Assembly (NCBI GenBank): GCA_019694685.1
Contig: JAIBBM010000018.1
Location: 1 to 64,000, forward strand
Direction: 5' to 3'
From: Leptospirales bacterium
GTDB taxonomy: Bacteria > Spirochaetota > Leptospiria > Leptospirales > Leptonemataceae
DNA: 64,000 nt
Part shown: piece after piece, positions 18,126 through 27,850 of the stretch
Position numbering within the stretch: the stretch's first letter is position 1
Layout of the letters: every line of letters begins with the position of its first letter
The notes under the pieces: generated by a model
Told to the model about the DNA's origin: nothing
The model's database searches: none
What the model saw: only the letters and a program-made list of their open reading frames with translations
Made by a program: the position numbers and the translations under genes

Positions 18126-18787
18126 CGCGGCGGTTCGTTATCATCCCTGGACCCCGGGTGGCTCACTGGGTACCGGAGACTTCGTTCGCGCAGGGCAGCC
18201 AATCGCGCAAATGGACAACGAATTTAGCAAGCAGCAACTTGAAATGTAACCGGCAAAGCGAAGTATGATTCTTCGAATCATATCTCGACCATGATCGTTG
18301 ACAATGAGACAATCCATTGAAAGACGAAGTGCAAGTGATGCACAGATCACGGGCGCATCGGAAAAGGCTTTTCTTGGGAGCCGGGCGCTCTTTGCATTTG
18401 ATGCGTTGGAGCAACAGCTATAGATCGCTTAGCGTACGGAGATGTTTCAAAACCTACTAGTGTGGCCAACTTGCGAACGGCGAATCGGCCAGATACGATT
18501 TTTGGGTACATGCGTTCTTCAAAAACTGGCAGATTCTCAGGAGTTCGTGAAATGAGTCTCCCGCACCAATCCGTTCTGCCTGCCTGACTTTTCCTATGGT
18601 GCTTCTGATTCAGCCGAGAGAAAAAAGCGAAAACGATTAAGCACTCGTTTTCTGTGCTCAAAGCAATGGCTCAATAACCCCGGATACCGGCGATTCACAA
18701 AAGCCGTCGAAACTCTCATACTCGGCGGGTTTCATCATGTTTGTAGATGGGGAGAAGCTGGCAAAGATTGCCGAACCCCTTCCGATA
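18126..18787. other. Gene-poor stretch between the lipoprotein operon and the discoidin-like gene
   Basis: About 660 bases with no convincing gene. Short readings exist on both strands but lack ribosome sites, recognisable motifs or consistent composition. Part of it (18660-18787, minus strand) could be a decayed extension of the lipoprotein gene that ends at 18788, since an alternative frame there reads without stops. No terminator or repeat was found. Confidence 0.5.
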
Positions 18788-19375
18788 TCAATTGTGACCT
18801 TGGACAGGGTTATACGCCGTGATCTCAGCAATGCACATGTTCCTGTGCTCGCTTCCGGGATAGGCAAGCTTATTATGGAGAACAAAACGGACCGCGACAA
18901 ACTTCAAATCTGGCTTGGGGAAAATTCGGAGCTTCTGGACATTGGAAGTATCTTCGAGATCAAAGCTGAACCTTTGCACAGGTTCTGGGTCAAACTGGTT
19001 GGCTATTGGTTCGGCCGACAATTCGATGATTATTTTCCTTGGCCGATCGTAGCGCTTGTAATTCGCCCCCTGAACACCACTGTACAGAAAAAAATCCGTC
19101 GGTGATTCCAGGCGACCTGCTGCGGTTTGAAATGCAAAACCGTTGTTGTTCTCGTCGAAAGGCTCTAGATCCGGTCCAAGACTCTGGCACCAGGAAGTGT
19201 TGATGTTCCCGTCAACGAGATTACGCAGAGGATAGTCCTTCAGTTGGTTACCCGGAATCGTTTTCAACACGGCTCTATCCACATTAATACGAATGAAGGC
19301 CTCCTGCTTCTGACAGAAGCAGAGAAGAAACCCCGCACAGATCTGAATGGTTGCGATCAAAATTTTAAATTTCAT
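18788..19375 (-). CDS. Lipoprotein with discoidin-like (NADase-type glycan-binding) domain
   Basis: 195 residues from the ATG at 19375, four bases after the stop of the giant upstream gene, so co-transcribed. The signal peptide MKFKILIATIQICAGFLLCFC ends in a lipobox-like site. The mature part has the galactose-binding/discoidin pattern: LRNLVDGNINTSWCQSLGP, KIIIELSAEPI, QKLRIFPKPDLKFVAVRFVL, NMCIAEITAY. NADase-type glycan-binding domains of this form are common in spirochaete lipoproteins. Its position right after a Hint-containing gene raises the possibility that it is a partner or immunity protein, but domain content argues for surface binding instead. Confidence 0.75.
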   Translation of the reverse strand: MKFKILIATIQICAGFLLCFCQKQEAFIRINVDRAVLKTIPGNQLKDYPLRNLVDGNINTSWCQSLGPDLEPFDENNNGFAFQTAAGRLESPTDFFLYSGVQGANYKRYDRPRKIIIELSAEPIANQFDPEPVQRFSFDLEDTSNVQKLRIFPKPDLKFVAVRFVLHNKLAYPGSEHRNMCIAEITAYNPVQGHN

Positions 19376-19379
19376 AACA

Positions 19380-22300
19380 TTAATTTCCAGGCCGATTGCG
19401 GTCGGCCAGTATGTATGTCCCTTTTCCACCCTGTGGTACCTTTGAGGTTCCAAACATCGTGGCCGGATTTCCCTGGAATACCTGGCATCCAATTCCACCC
19501 GTGAAACCTGTTCCGCTCATGTCAGCACAACCCGGTGCTCCACAAGCCCAGTGGACGTAGAGATATTGCTGCTCATTTTTCGTTCCTTGCCAAACCAATT
19601 TCCCTGTGTTCGGATCAATGTAATTGTAAGGTGCAACGGACGGCACGCGATCGTTTGTGCTTTGCGGAGTTTGCCGTATATTGTACGATCCTGTCTGGAA
19701 CGTGGAATTTCCCACAAGTGCGTATTGTCCGGGCTTCAAGGCATTCCCGTAATTGCTGCTCGTCGGTCCATTGTGAGGATCTGCGGAATATGAAGGATAG
19801 GAAGAGGCAGGCGCGCCGCTTACTCCACCACCCACAATCTTCACATTTCCCTGAGCATCTGCCACAACTGTAAACATTCGACCGGATAATCGGTCAACGT
19901 TGTTACCATAAGCGGGCACAGCTCCACCCATGTCCGCAGACAGGTTGTCGATCTGGACGATCACAGGCTCTCCGGGATTTTTGCGCGCAAGTGCCGCAAT
20001 ATCCGGACTACCCGGACTAACGACATTGAGTTTTTGTTGCAGAGCGTTCACTCCTGCGGCCCCCGTGTCGGGTAGCCTTGCGGCCAGAGTCGTCTTTTCC
20101 TGCGAGTTATAGCGGGGAACGTTCTGCGTTACGCCGAGTGGGACCCATTTCGTATCGCAACCAATCCCGAGACTCTGACAACCCCAGCTGGATCCTGCCT
20201 TCGGATCGCTGGCGGCAAATTCCGAGCGGACATCAGCACCATTCGTGTAGTCATGTTGCACGATTGTCCCGTCTTTCAAAAATGCAAGCGATGTCTGACA
20301 ACCGGGCGGGCTCCCTTCGCAAAAATGACCTCCGCTCGCATCATCGACAAATCGGTATTTCTTGCCCCCGATGTCCAGAGTCTCACCTTTTTTTCCACGC
20401 TCATTGATTCCGGAATTGTATGCTGCCGTTGCAGTATCTCGGGCAGGATGTCGGTCATAATTATGAACCGCCACTTCACGTTCCGTCACGAAGTAGTCGT
20501 GATTCCCACCAACCTCAAAGTTATAGACGGTATCATCGCGGTGAATCTGTTCGATGCTCGAAATCGCAAGTCCCTTCTGATCATTTCCAAATGAAGCGAG
20601 GCGAATCAAAGAATTCTGCGCCGATAGTTTTCCATTTTGAGCATCTGCACCGATGACAGATTCCATTCCAACACGCAGATCCTTTACTTGCATCCATCCA
20701 CGCCCTTCAATCCAGAAAGGATGGTTCCATGTGGTCTCAACAGTTGTGCCATCTTCGTAAGTAATTTTGAAGATAAGATCTGTCCGGTGAACAAACGTCT
20801 CCGTAACGCGGCGGTATTCAATCACTCCAGTGCGTTCGTTGAAGCTTTTTACGTAATCACCCACTTTGATCTTTTCAATTGGAACGAATCCTGATGACGT
20901 AGAAACCAGCGTTCCCTTCACGAAACACGTGCTCGCATGGAAGTTGCCATCAGCATCCAGATAACCTGTTGGATCGCTGAGCTGTCCTACAAATCCGCGG
21001 CCAAGATCCTTGAACTCACCTGCTATGTAGTCCAGAACTCCTTCCCTGGTCGCGCCCACGTTCAGAGCCTCATCCTGTGTCGGATCAAACCCTGCCGCGA
21101 TATCCGCGTTTTGCTTTTCCATGGCCGCATCGTGTATTTCGTCTGCGAATTTTTCGGAGTCCATGTTCCGAACGGCCGCAGAGAACTGCTCATCGCTCAT
21201 TCCATTGTATTTATCGCTGTTTCGCAGCAGTGTAAGCTGTGGGCCACGGAGCGCTGCTTCCTGCCTGGCGCCGGTGAGAGAAGCACCGGCGGATTCCATT
21301 TCGGATAGATTGCGCATGAAAAGACCGTTCGTAGAAACAAGATTCGCATTGCGCGCTGCGTCTTCCAGTGCCTTGCGAGATGCAGCTGTGGATGTGTCCA
21401 CAGGCTCACCCTTGTCTGCTGCATCCTGAGCTCCCTGTTTGTTTATGTTGTCGATCATCTTACCTGTGTTTACGGTAAGCTCGGATGTCAGACCATCGCG
21501 ACTGATGCTTAGATCACCACCCACACCGATGGAATCTTCTATATGAACGGAAGCGCTGAACCCTGTCTTTGAGTTATAACTCAAAGATCCGCTCTGATCA
21601 CCCAGACTGCCTTTTAGGGATACGGTTGTTCCCGTGTTCTGATTGTATGAAATACTGCCGTGTGCTGTATTCACGGATGCAGTGACGCCCGCTTTCTGAG
21701 AGAATGAAAGTTTCTCGTTTCCGTTTTTTACATCTCCGTGCTGTACGTATGCGCTTGGTCCCTCATCCTTGCTGTATCCTATGCCCGCACTGTTGTCCTC
21801 ACCTCCAAGGGCGGCGTAAGCGCTTGCACCTCCAGCTTTGGAATAATTGACACCGAACTGGAAGGACTCGCCCTTGAGACCAACCCCGCCGCCAAACCCC
21901 TGATCCTTGCTATAACTCAGGTTCAGTCCCAGTTTGGTTCCACCCAGATCATAACCCACACTGGCGGTGGCAGCTACCCCGCCCTTCTGTGTATAGTTTG
22001 CACCTACAGACACAGCTCCGCCAAGAACACCGACGGATACCCCGGCACCGAATCCGCCTTCTTTGCTGTAACTGAGATTCACATCAACATTCACACCTGC
22101 TTCTGCGGTTACAGAAGTGATGGCTCCGCTGATAGCTCCGCCCGCAGCACCCACGAGCGCACCTTTGAGACCGCCCGAAGCGGCACCCTTGATGGCTCCT
22201 TTTGCAGCACTGGCAGCAACCAGTACTGCCATGGACGCACCGCCCGTGAATGGGGCGGCAACCACGGCCGCAACTGTGGCGACAGCCTGAATCTGAGCCT

Positions 22301-25076
22301 GCTGTTTTGCTTTTGCTTTTGCTTTTGCTGCGTCTTTCTGACCCTTTACCTGGCGAAGAAGTGTGACGAGCTGCTGGCTGCCAAGAGCATTGCCCAGACC
22401 TTCCCACATCTTTTCTTCGACTGTACTTTTAACATAAGCCGCTAGAGCCTTGTCCGGTTTCATGCCGGAGAGAAGATTCCCGATGAATCCAGCGGGAAGA
22501 CCCAGAGCCTGACCGATCATATCCGAAGCCTGGGATCGCATCTGACTTGCAAGAGCCTGGCCAAGACTTGCACCACCGAGAACCGCCTGAACAATTCCCT
22601 GAACAAACTGAACTCTTGTGGTCTGAGCCTGGACTGCGTCCTGATATGTTTTCTCGTTGTCCTCTACTACTTTGTTTGCAATGTCGATCTGCTCCTGAAC
22701 GGTTTGCAGATACTTTTCTTGATTATCATTGAATGTTTTTATGGATGCACTGAATTGCTCGGACAGATCATCGCGGTTCCAGTCTTCACCGAAAAGATCT
22801 CCGCCCGATACAAGCTTCACTGCTCCCGGCGCAACAATCGATACAATCTGTGTGACTCTGTCTCTGGTATAATTATTTGAATCCGCACCGTCCGCTCCTT
22901 CCTTGAGCGTTGCGCTTCCGGATGCGATGGAACGAGTCATGGTAACAGTTCCATTGCTTGCAATGGATACACCGAATCCCTGATCGTGCGGTGATTGTGC
23001 AGACGTACTGCCCGCACCTGCTTTCTGAGTTGTATCCGCTCCACTTCCTTCAATCTGCGATACAACTCCATCCTGACCCTGCAACATCTGCGCAATTGAA
23101 TTGACTTCGTTCTGCTGCGCGTTGAGTGCCTGTTCCTGGAATGTGGACGCTACCGCCAGATTCTGTGCGCCACCCAGTGCTGTTGCAAACTGCTTGCCTG
23201 CATTTGCGAGCAATGATGAATCCGGAAGACCGGCAGACGCCTGGGAAGAAAGAGAAGTATTCATCTGAGGCATCTGATACTTTGAAATATCAAGACCCTG
23301 CATTCCAGGCAATACCAGTCCCGGTGCCTGCACATTCTGTCCCGCTGAAATCTGCGACCATTGCTGATCTGCGACCTGCTTCTGACGGCTCATCGCAGAT
23401 GTGAAATCACTCTGGCCCAGCTCAAGCTGCATCATTCCAGTCTGGTATGTGGCTGCGGCCTGCTGGGATGCCTGCTGTGCCTGCGTCTGCCACGCCGCAT
23501 AACTCGCGTTATACGCTGCTACCTGATTTTCCCAGTTCTGGATCGCAGGCAGAAACTGTGTCTGCCATTTGCCCATCTGAATCGTTAAATTTGAATCGTA
23601 ACCGTTCCACGTCTGTTCGTTGTGCTGCGCGTTCTGATCAAATGCTGTATACTGCACATCAACATGAATCTGATCCTCCTGCATCCCGAGCGGAACAGGA
23701 ATAACAATCCACAAAGCCCACAAACCCCAGGCTGTATAAAAAAAGGCTCTGTTTCCTACCTGAGAATATCGCGATCCTGGAGCAGAAGTTCCTGGTAGAG
23801 ATCCGTCCGCACCCAGAGAGACCGGAAATGGAGCACACGCACCGCACGATCCGTATATATCAGCACTCTGTATGGAGGATACTGTCTTTCCGCTTCCGGA
23901 AAGATACTGGCTTTCAATGATGGACTGGAGACCGGCTGTTGCTGCGGGATTACAGTTTGCGCACTGCTGATTATCCACCCAGTCTGTGACTGCACCTACC
24001 AGCGGATCATAAATACGAGTGAGCGTTCCCTGACCTGACCGCACCACTGCATTTGGATCAAGAGATCCAGGTGTATAAATCAAGTTCTGCCAGTATTGTT
24101 CGTTTGATTTCGCAGTCTGCTCTTGAACCTGGAAATAATTGCCAACCTGCTGCACCAGCTGCGATAACGGAACGTTCTGATTCAAACTCGTCTGCAATCC
24201 CGACAGCAATGTCTGAAGCGTCTGTCCCGCAGCAGTCATCGTTGACATATCACTCGTACATGCGTTCGTATTTGGGTCACAGTTCTCTGCATGAAAGAAC
24301 GGATCTGTATTCAGATTCCCCAGATACTGCGCCACCGATGTTCCGATCGCTCCACGTACCTGCTGTTCGAACTGCTGTATCTGCTGTTGATTCTGCTGAA
24401 ACTGCTGGTCCTGAGCCACCAGTTGATCCATGAATGTTTGATAATTCTCTGTCAGCTGGTTCATCGCAACCTGATACTGGTCTTTGCCCGCATTCAGCTG
24501 CTTTGTATAACTCTGATCCCATGCATCCTTTGATTGCGGAACATTTGTCTGTGGATCCTGGGCAGTTCCCAGTGCGTTCTGTGCGGCGCCCTTTGTCTGC
24601 TGTTGCTGTTGTGTCCCCAGTGCTGCTACAAATTGTTGTGATTGATTTTGAATCGCTGCGTCAGCCGCAGTCTGCCAGTTCTGCAATGCAGCCTGTTTGG
24701 AAATCTCCAGCTGATTTTTTAAATATGCCTGATATGCGGCTACACTGTTGAATTGATCCTGCGTTGTTACCGCATTGACATTCGCCTGGATCTCTGCATC
24801 CACCGCCGCTTCCCATTGCGCTGTGATTGCTGTGTATCCCTGCTGCACCATGGACATCCATGATGATTGATCCGTTGCACTGTGTGCTGCATCGAAATAT
24901 GGCTGAAGTTGATTCTGGTTTGGACTGCCAGTCTGCAATCCGGGAACGTTCACCGGCTGAGAGAGAATTACCGTCGAAGGAAACATGATCCACATGATCA
25001 TGGGAACAAGCAAACCTGCCCCTGTCATACGACGCCAGGAGATCAACTTACGCCTTCTGCCTTCGAACTTTCTCAA
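19380..25076 (-). CDS. Giant TIGR04388-family protein with Hint domain (possible polymorphic toxin)
   Basis: 1898 residues. TTG start at 25076 with a strong GGGGGAG site. In order: signal peptide; the family N-terminus (AAHSATDQSSWMSMVQQGYTAITAQWEAAV); Gln-rich coiled coils (~100-700); Ala/Gly-rich hydrophobic stretch (~930-1000); beta repeats with YSK/GG motifs (~1000-1190); a Hint (intein-like) domain (~1382-1535) starting CFVKGTLVSTSSGF and ending in the block AVHN; then a ~360-residue C-terminal domain of unknown type with several Cys. Hint domains in this place typically self-cleave and release the C-terminal part. The family is recognised from Leptospira; export route and target are unknown. 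Confidence 0.9.
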   Translation of the reverse strand: MRKFEGRRRKLISWRRMTGAGLLVPMIMWIMFPSTVILSQPVNVPGLQTGSPNQNQLQPYFDAAHSATDQSSWMSMVQQGYTAITAQWEAAVDAEIQANVNAVTTQDQFNSVAAYQAYLKNQLEISKQAALQNWQTAADAAIQNQSQQFVAALGTQQQQQTKGAAQNALGTAQDPQTNVPQSKDAWDQSYTKQLNAGKDQYQVAMNQLTENYQTFMDQLVAQDQQFQQNQQQIQQFEQQVRGAIGTSVAQYLGNLNTDPFFHAENCDPNTNACTSDMSTMTAAGQTLQTLLSGLQTSLNQNVPLSQLVQQVGNYFQVQEQTAKSNEQYWQNLIYTPGSLDPNAVVRSGQGTLTRIYDPLVGAVTDWVDNQQCANCNPAATAGLQSIIESQYLSGSGKTVSSIQSADIYGSCGACAPFPVSLGADGSLPGTSAPGSRYSQVGNRAFFYTAWGLWALWIVIPVPLGMQEDQIHVDVQYTAFDQNAQHNEQTWNGYDSNLTIQMGKWQTQFLPAIQNWENQVAAYNASYAAWQTQAQQASQQAAATYQTGMMQLELGQSDFTSAMSRQKQVADQQWSQISAGQNVQAPGLVLPGMQGLDISKYQMPQMNTSLSSQASAGLPDSSLLANAGKQFATALGGAQNLAVASTFQEQALNAQQNEVNSIAQMLQGQDGVVSQIEGSGADTTQKAGAGSTSAQSPHDQGFGVSIASNGTVTMTRSIASGSATLKEGADGADSNNYTRDRVTQIVSIVAPGAVKLVSGGDLFGEDWNRDDLSEQFSASIKTFNDNQEKYLQTVQEQIDIANKVVEDNEKTYQDAVQAQTTRVQFVQGIVQAVLGGASLGQALASQMRSQASDMIGQALGLPAGFIGNLLSGMKPDKALAAYVKSTVEEKMWEGLGNALGSQQLVTLLRQVKGQKDAAKAKAKAKQQAQIQAVATVAAVVAAPFTGGASMAVLVAASAAKGAIKGAASGGLKGALVGAAGGAISGAITSVTAEAGVNVDVNLSYSKEGGFGAGVSVGVLGGAVSVGANYTQKGGVAATASVGYDLGGTKLGLNLSYSKDQGFGGGVGLKGESFQFGVNYSKAGGASAYAALGGEDNSAGIGYSKDEGPSAYVQHGDVKNGNEKLSFSQKAGVTASVNTAHGSISYNQNTGTTVSLKGSLGDQSGSLSYNSKTGFSASVHIEDSIGVGGDLSISRDGLTSELTVNTGKMIDNINKQGAQDAADKGEPVDTSTAASRKALEDAARNANLVSTNGLFMRNLSEMESAGASLTGARQEAALRGPQLTLLRNSDKYNGMSDEQFSAAVRNMDSEKFADEIHDAAMEKQNADIAAGFDPTQDEALNVGATREGVLDYIAGEFKDLGRGFVGQLSDPTGYLDADGNFHASTCFVKGTLVSTSSGFVPIEKIKVGDYVKSFNERTGVIEYRRVTETFVHRTDLIFKITYEDGTTVETTWNHPFWIEGRGWMQVKDLRVGMESVIGADAQNGKLSAQNSLIRLASFGNDQKGLAISSIEQIHRDDTVYNFEVGGNHDYFVTEREVAVHNYDRHPARDTATAAYNSGINERGKKGETLDIGGKKYRFVDDASGGHFCEGSPPGCQTSLAFLKDGTIVQHDYTNGADVRSEFAASDPKAGSSWGCQSLGIGCDTKWVPLGVTQNVPRYNSQEKTTLAARLPDTGAAGVNALQQKLNVVSPGSPDIAALARKNPGEPVIVQIDNLSADMGGAVPAYGNNVDRLSGRMFTVVADAQGNVKIVGGGVSGAPASSYPSYSADPHNGPTSSNYGNALKPGQYALVGNSTFQTGSYNIRQTPQSTNDRVPSVAPYNYIDPNTGKLVWQGTKNEQQYLYVHWACGAPGCADMSGTGFTGGIGCQVFQGNPATMFGTSKVPQGGKGTYILADRNRPGN
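24911..25037. repeat. 127-bp exact repeat, copy 2
   Basis: Identical to bases 1-127 and in the same orientation. It encodes the signal peptide and first mature residues of the giant protein. Identity ends at GACGCCA; the first ~13 codons and the upstream region differ from the other copy. Direct repeats 24.9 kb apart could recombine and delete or amplify everything between them. Confidence 0.95.
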
Positions 25077-25268
25077 AATCTCCCCCTCTGAACGGTGCGT
25101 CCTTACTCACCCTTTTTCAATCAAATGTCTATCAATTTTTAAGGCTATTGGGCCATCCGCCCTTCAGCACTCGGGTCGCCCGAGAAGAGTATCCGTATCA
25201 GGGAATGAATTCCGGGCTTGACGCAGTCAGCGAGGACCTCGATCCATACGGCAGTGGAGAAAACATAG

Positions 25269-26513
25269 TTGAGCAATCGAATCCCGGTAATCACCGGAAT
25301 CGGCATAATCAGCCCAATCGGAATTGGTAAGTCTGCGTTCTGGGAGAGTTTGATCTCCGGTCAGTCCGGATTTGACTGGATATCGAGCTTTGATGCAACA
25401 AGTTTCCCGTGCAAAATCGCGGCGGAGGTGCGTAATTTCAAACCGGAAGATCACCTGACCCGCCGGCAAGTGCGCTATCTTTCACGCTCCTCCCAGTTCG
25501 CATGCGCGGCCTTCCAACTGGCCCGGGATGATGCCCTGCTCTCAAGTTTTGACCCAATACGGACGGATGTAATTATTGGCACCGCTACGAGCGGCTTTGC
25601 CGTGATTGCAGAGCAAGTCTTCAAAAGCCCAACAGCCCTTCGCGAATACCGCGCCGGGGATGTTGACCCGATGGGCATGATAAAATCGTTCATATTTGCC
25701 CCCGCAGCGGCTGTTGCTTATCTTTCCCGTGTTTCAGGCTATGTGTCTACTGTTTCGAGCGCTTGCGCGTCTGGAATCAACGCGGTCGGACTGGCCGCAG
25801 ATAGAATCAAGGCAGGCCTTTGTGATGTCGCGATAACGGGTGGATCAGACACGCCTATCAACCATTTTGTGCTTTCGGCCCTCTCGGCTGCGGGGATGCT
25901 CAACACCGAAGAAAGAGAACCCGCGAGTGCCATTCGACCGTTCGATTCGGACCGGACCAAACAGGGTCTGGGTGAAGGCTCGGTCATTTTGGTAATGGAA
26001 GAAAAGGAACACGCAATTTCGCGGGGAGCAATCGCCTATGCTGAAATCGCAGGCTTCCAGCATTCAACTGAAAACGCAAATGAACTATTTCTGCTAGAAC
26101 CATCGGGCCGAAGATGGGCAGAGGTTCTACGCGGAGCCGTTGGAAAGAACGATCGCCTGGTTACTCATATCAATGCCCACGCACCCGGGGACAGACACAT
26201 CGACGCCGCCGAAGCCAGCGCGCTCCGCGCTGTGTTCGGAGACAGAACCTCGTCTATCCCGGTTGCATCCATCAAGGGAGCCACAGGTCAGGGGTTTTCG
26301 TCTGCCGGCATGTTCCAAATTGCCGCTGCTTTGCTCTCCCTTTCGACCGGACAGATCCCGCCCACACGCAACTGTGAGGCACCGGATAAATCACTCGGCC
26401 TTCGGGTGTCACGGCCATCTGATACAGCAACGACAGGATCTCACGTACTCGTTAGCGCCCACGGCGTTGGAGGAGTCAACGGGGCATTGCTGTTCAAGGA
26501 GTATGCGATATGA
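25269..26513 (+). CDS. Beta-ketoacyl-ACP synthase-like protein with altered active site
   Basis: 414 residues, normal KAS-II (FabF) length. The thiolase fold is clear: VITGIGIISPIGIG at the start, nucleophile Cys166 in SSACASG, His304 in NAHAPGD, Lys336 in SIKGATG, and the C-terminal SAHGVGGVNGALLF. The second catalytic His of FabF (in TGH) is Gln341 here (ATGQ), and HGTST is HAPGD. Such changes suggest altered or lost condensation, as in specialised polyketide-type partners. TTG start with GGAG about ten bases before. Its end overlaps the next gene by ATGA. No acyl carrier protein gene is nearby. Confidence 0.88.
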   Translation: MSNRIPVITGIGIISPIGIGKSAFWESLISGQSGFDWISSFDATSFPCKIAAEVRNFKPEDHLTRRQVRYLSRSSQFACAAFQLARDDALLSSFDPIRTDVIIGTATSGFAVIAEQVFKSPTALREYRAGDVDPMGMIKSFIFAPAAAVAYLSRVSGYVSTVSSACASGINAVGLAADRIKAGLCDVAITGGSDTPINHFVLSALSAAGMLNTEEREPASAIRPFDSDRTKQGLGEGSVILVMEEKEHAISRGAIAYAEIAGFQHSTENANELFLLEPSGRRWAEVLRGAVGKNDRLVTHINAHAPGDRHIDAAEASALRAVFGDRTSSIPVASIKGATGQGFSSAGMFQIAAALLSLSTGQIPPTRNCEAPDKSLGLRVSRPSDTATTGSHVLVSAHGVGGVNGALLFKEYAI

Positions 26514-27778
26514 ATTTCTTACTGGCCGCTATTACCATTATTTCACTCGGCATGCTCCTCCTCACAACGCGGATAGAAGTTGGCCGGGTTCGAATCATTT
26601 TGCGAATCATGCTCATTGCGTTTCTCGTATGGAGCGATGGCCTGGTTTTGCTTTATCAGGATTGGCTCCCGGGTGATTGGCGTGTCTGGATTGCCCGCAC
26701 TATGTTTGCCGGTTCAACCGCCACGCTGCTCAGCTTTGGACTTTTCGTAATGATGTTCTGCAATCGGAACGACATGCTTCGAAAACCAGTATTCCTGCTT
26801 GTGTGTGCCGCCGAAATATTCTGCGTCGGGCTTTGTTTTACAGACTGGATTGTGCGCGACGCCACAATGGAGACGGTTTTACGTCTGCAATACGGCCCGG
26901 GGCAACCAGGGTTTGTTCTATTCTTCTGGGGAACCGGCGTCTGGTTGCACCTCATCATTTTCCGCGCCCGGGATACGGCGAAAACGGAAATGGAAAAGAT
27001 GCAATTCAACTGGCTCTTCTACGCAAGCGCAGCTTCGTTCTTCAGCATCGTTGCCTCTAATGGAGTCGTGCCGATGATCCTGAAACACTCGGCCTTTTCA
27101 TACCTGGGCTCCATCTTTATCACGGTGTTCTATGCGGCGCTGCTATACCTGATCCTCCGCGGCGACACCCTTTTTGTTGAGCACGCATTTAAGGATTTAG
27201 TCCGTTCCCAGGAAATCCGCACGGAAGGGCAAAACGTCCAGGCACTCCGCCATTTAGTCGGAACTGTAAAATCACTGATTCACGAACCAGTAACGCTCCT
27301 TCGGGAGTTTGAATTTCGACTGCCGGGATCTGCCCCGCTCCTTTTTCAAATTCAAAGCGGGAGAAGGCCAACAAACTTACGCAGAGCCATCACATCGGGA
27401 ATGATTCGGGGGCACCTGGACCGACTTCATCGTCTGGAGCACGAAAACGCCGAGCTTTTTATGGCCTTGATGATGCTGAAACGAGAAAAACAGTCGTCCG
27501 TGATCACTGCGGACCCCGGCCCGGCACAGCACCTCGCGCCGGGATTAATTCCGGACGAAGCCAATCCCCCTTCATCCCCTGACCTGACTCCACTCGAACG
27601 TACCGAACGAGCCACAATCCTGGAATACCTCAGGAAGAATGGATTCAACCAATCCCTGACGAGTCGCGAAATTGGAATCCGGCCAAACACACTAATCGCG
27701 AAGATGCGAAAGTATGGACTAAGTGCACCCGGCGGAAACCGGCCGGGGCGCAAGCGCAACCCGCACGCAAAGCCTTAA
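26510..27778 (+). CDS. Seven-helix membrane protein with Fis-type HTH tail
   Basis: 422 residues. The first ~230 contain about seven transmembrane helices, arranged like the 7TM sensor modules of membrane kinases. A cytoplasmic linker (~230-360) follows. The C-terminus (LERTERATILEYLRKNGFNQSLTSREIGIRPNTLIAKMRKYGL) is a Fis/NtrC-type helix-turn-helix, then a basic Arg/Lys tail. There is no kinase, receiver or AAA+ module between sensor and HTH, so it looks like a one-component membrane-bound transcription regulator. ATGA overlap with the ketoacyl synthase implies a joint function. Confidence 0.8.
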   Translation: MNFLLAAITIISLGMLLLTTRIEVGRVRIILRIMLIAFLVWSDGLVLLYQDWLPGDWRVWIARTMFAGSTATLLSFGLFVMMFCNRNDMLRKPVFLLVCAAEIFCVGLCFTDWIVRDATMETVLRLQYGPGQPGFVLFFWGTGVWLHLIIFRARDTAKTEMEKMQFNWLFYASAASFFSIVASNGVVPMILKHSAFSYLGSIFITVFYAALLYLILRGDTLFVEHAFKDLVRSQEIRTEGQNVQALRHLVGTVKSLIHEPVTLLREFEFRLPGSAPLLFQIQSGRRPTNLRRAITSGMIRGHLDRLHRLEHENAELFMALMMLKREKQSSVITADPGPAQHLAPGLIPDEANPPSSPDLTPLERTERATILEYLRKNGFNQSLTSREIGIRPNTLIAKMRKYGLSAPGGNRPGRKRNPHAKP

Positions 27779-27850
27779 ACATCCCATTTTTCGGATTAGG
27801 CGCCCCTCACGCTCAAAAAGCGGTGGACAGATTATGTCCCCTCCCCTCTT

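Noticed and set aside
18347..18661. 104-codon minus-strand reading in the gene-poor gap
   Set aside because: No ribosome site, no recognisable domain, Arg/Pro-rich shadow composition.
22301..22331. Tandem GCTTTT-type short repeats, considered as a CRISPR or VNTR
   Set aside because: They encode a Lys-Ala run (KAKAKAKQQ) in the giant protein; too short and with no spacers.
21738..22445. 235-codon plus-strand reading opposite the giant protein
   Set aside because: Reverse complement of repeated Gly/Ala/Ser codons; no ribosome site or motif, and the opposite strand is a convincing gene.
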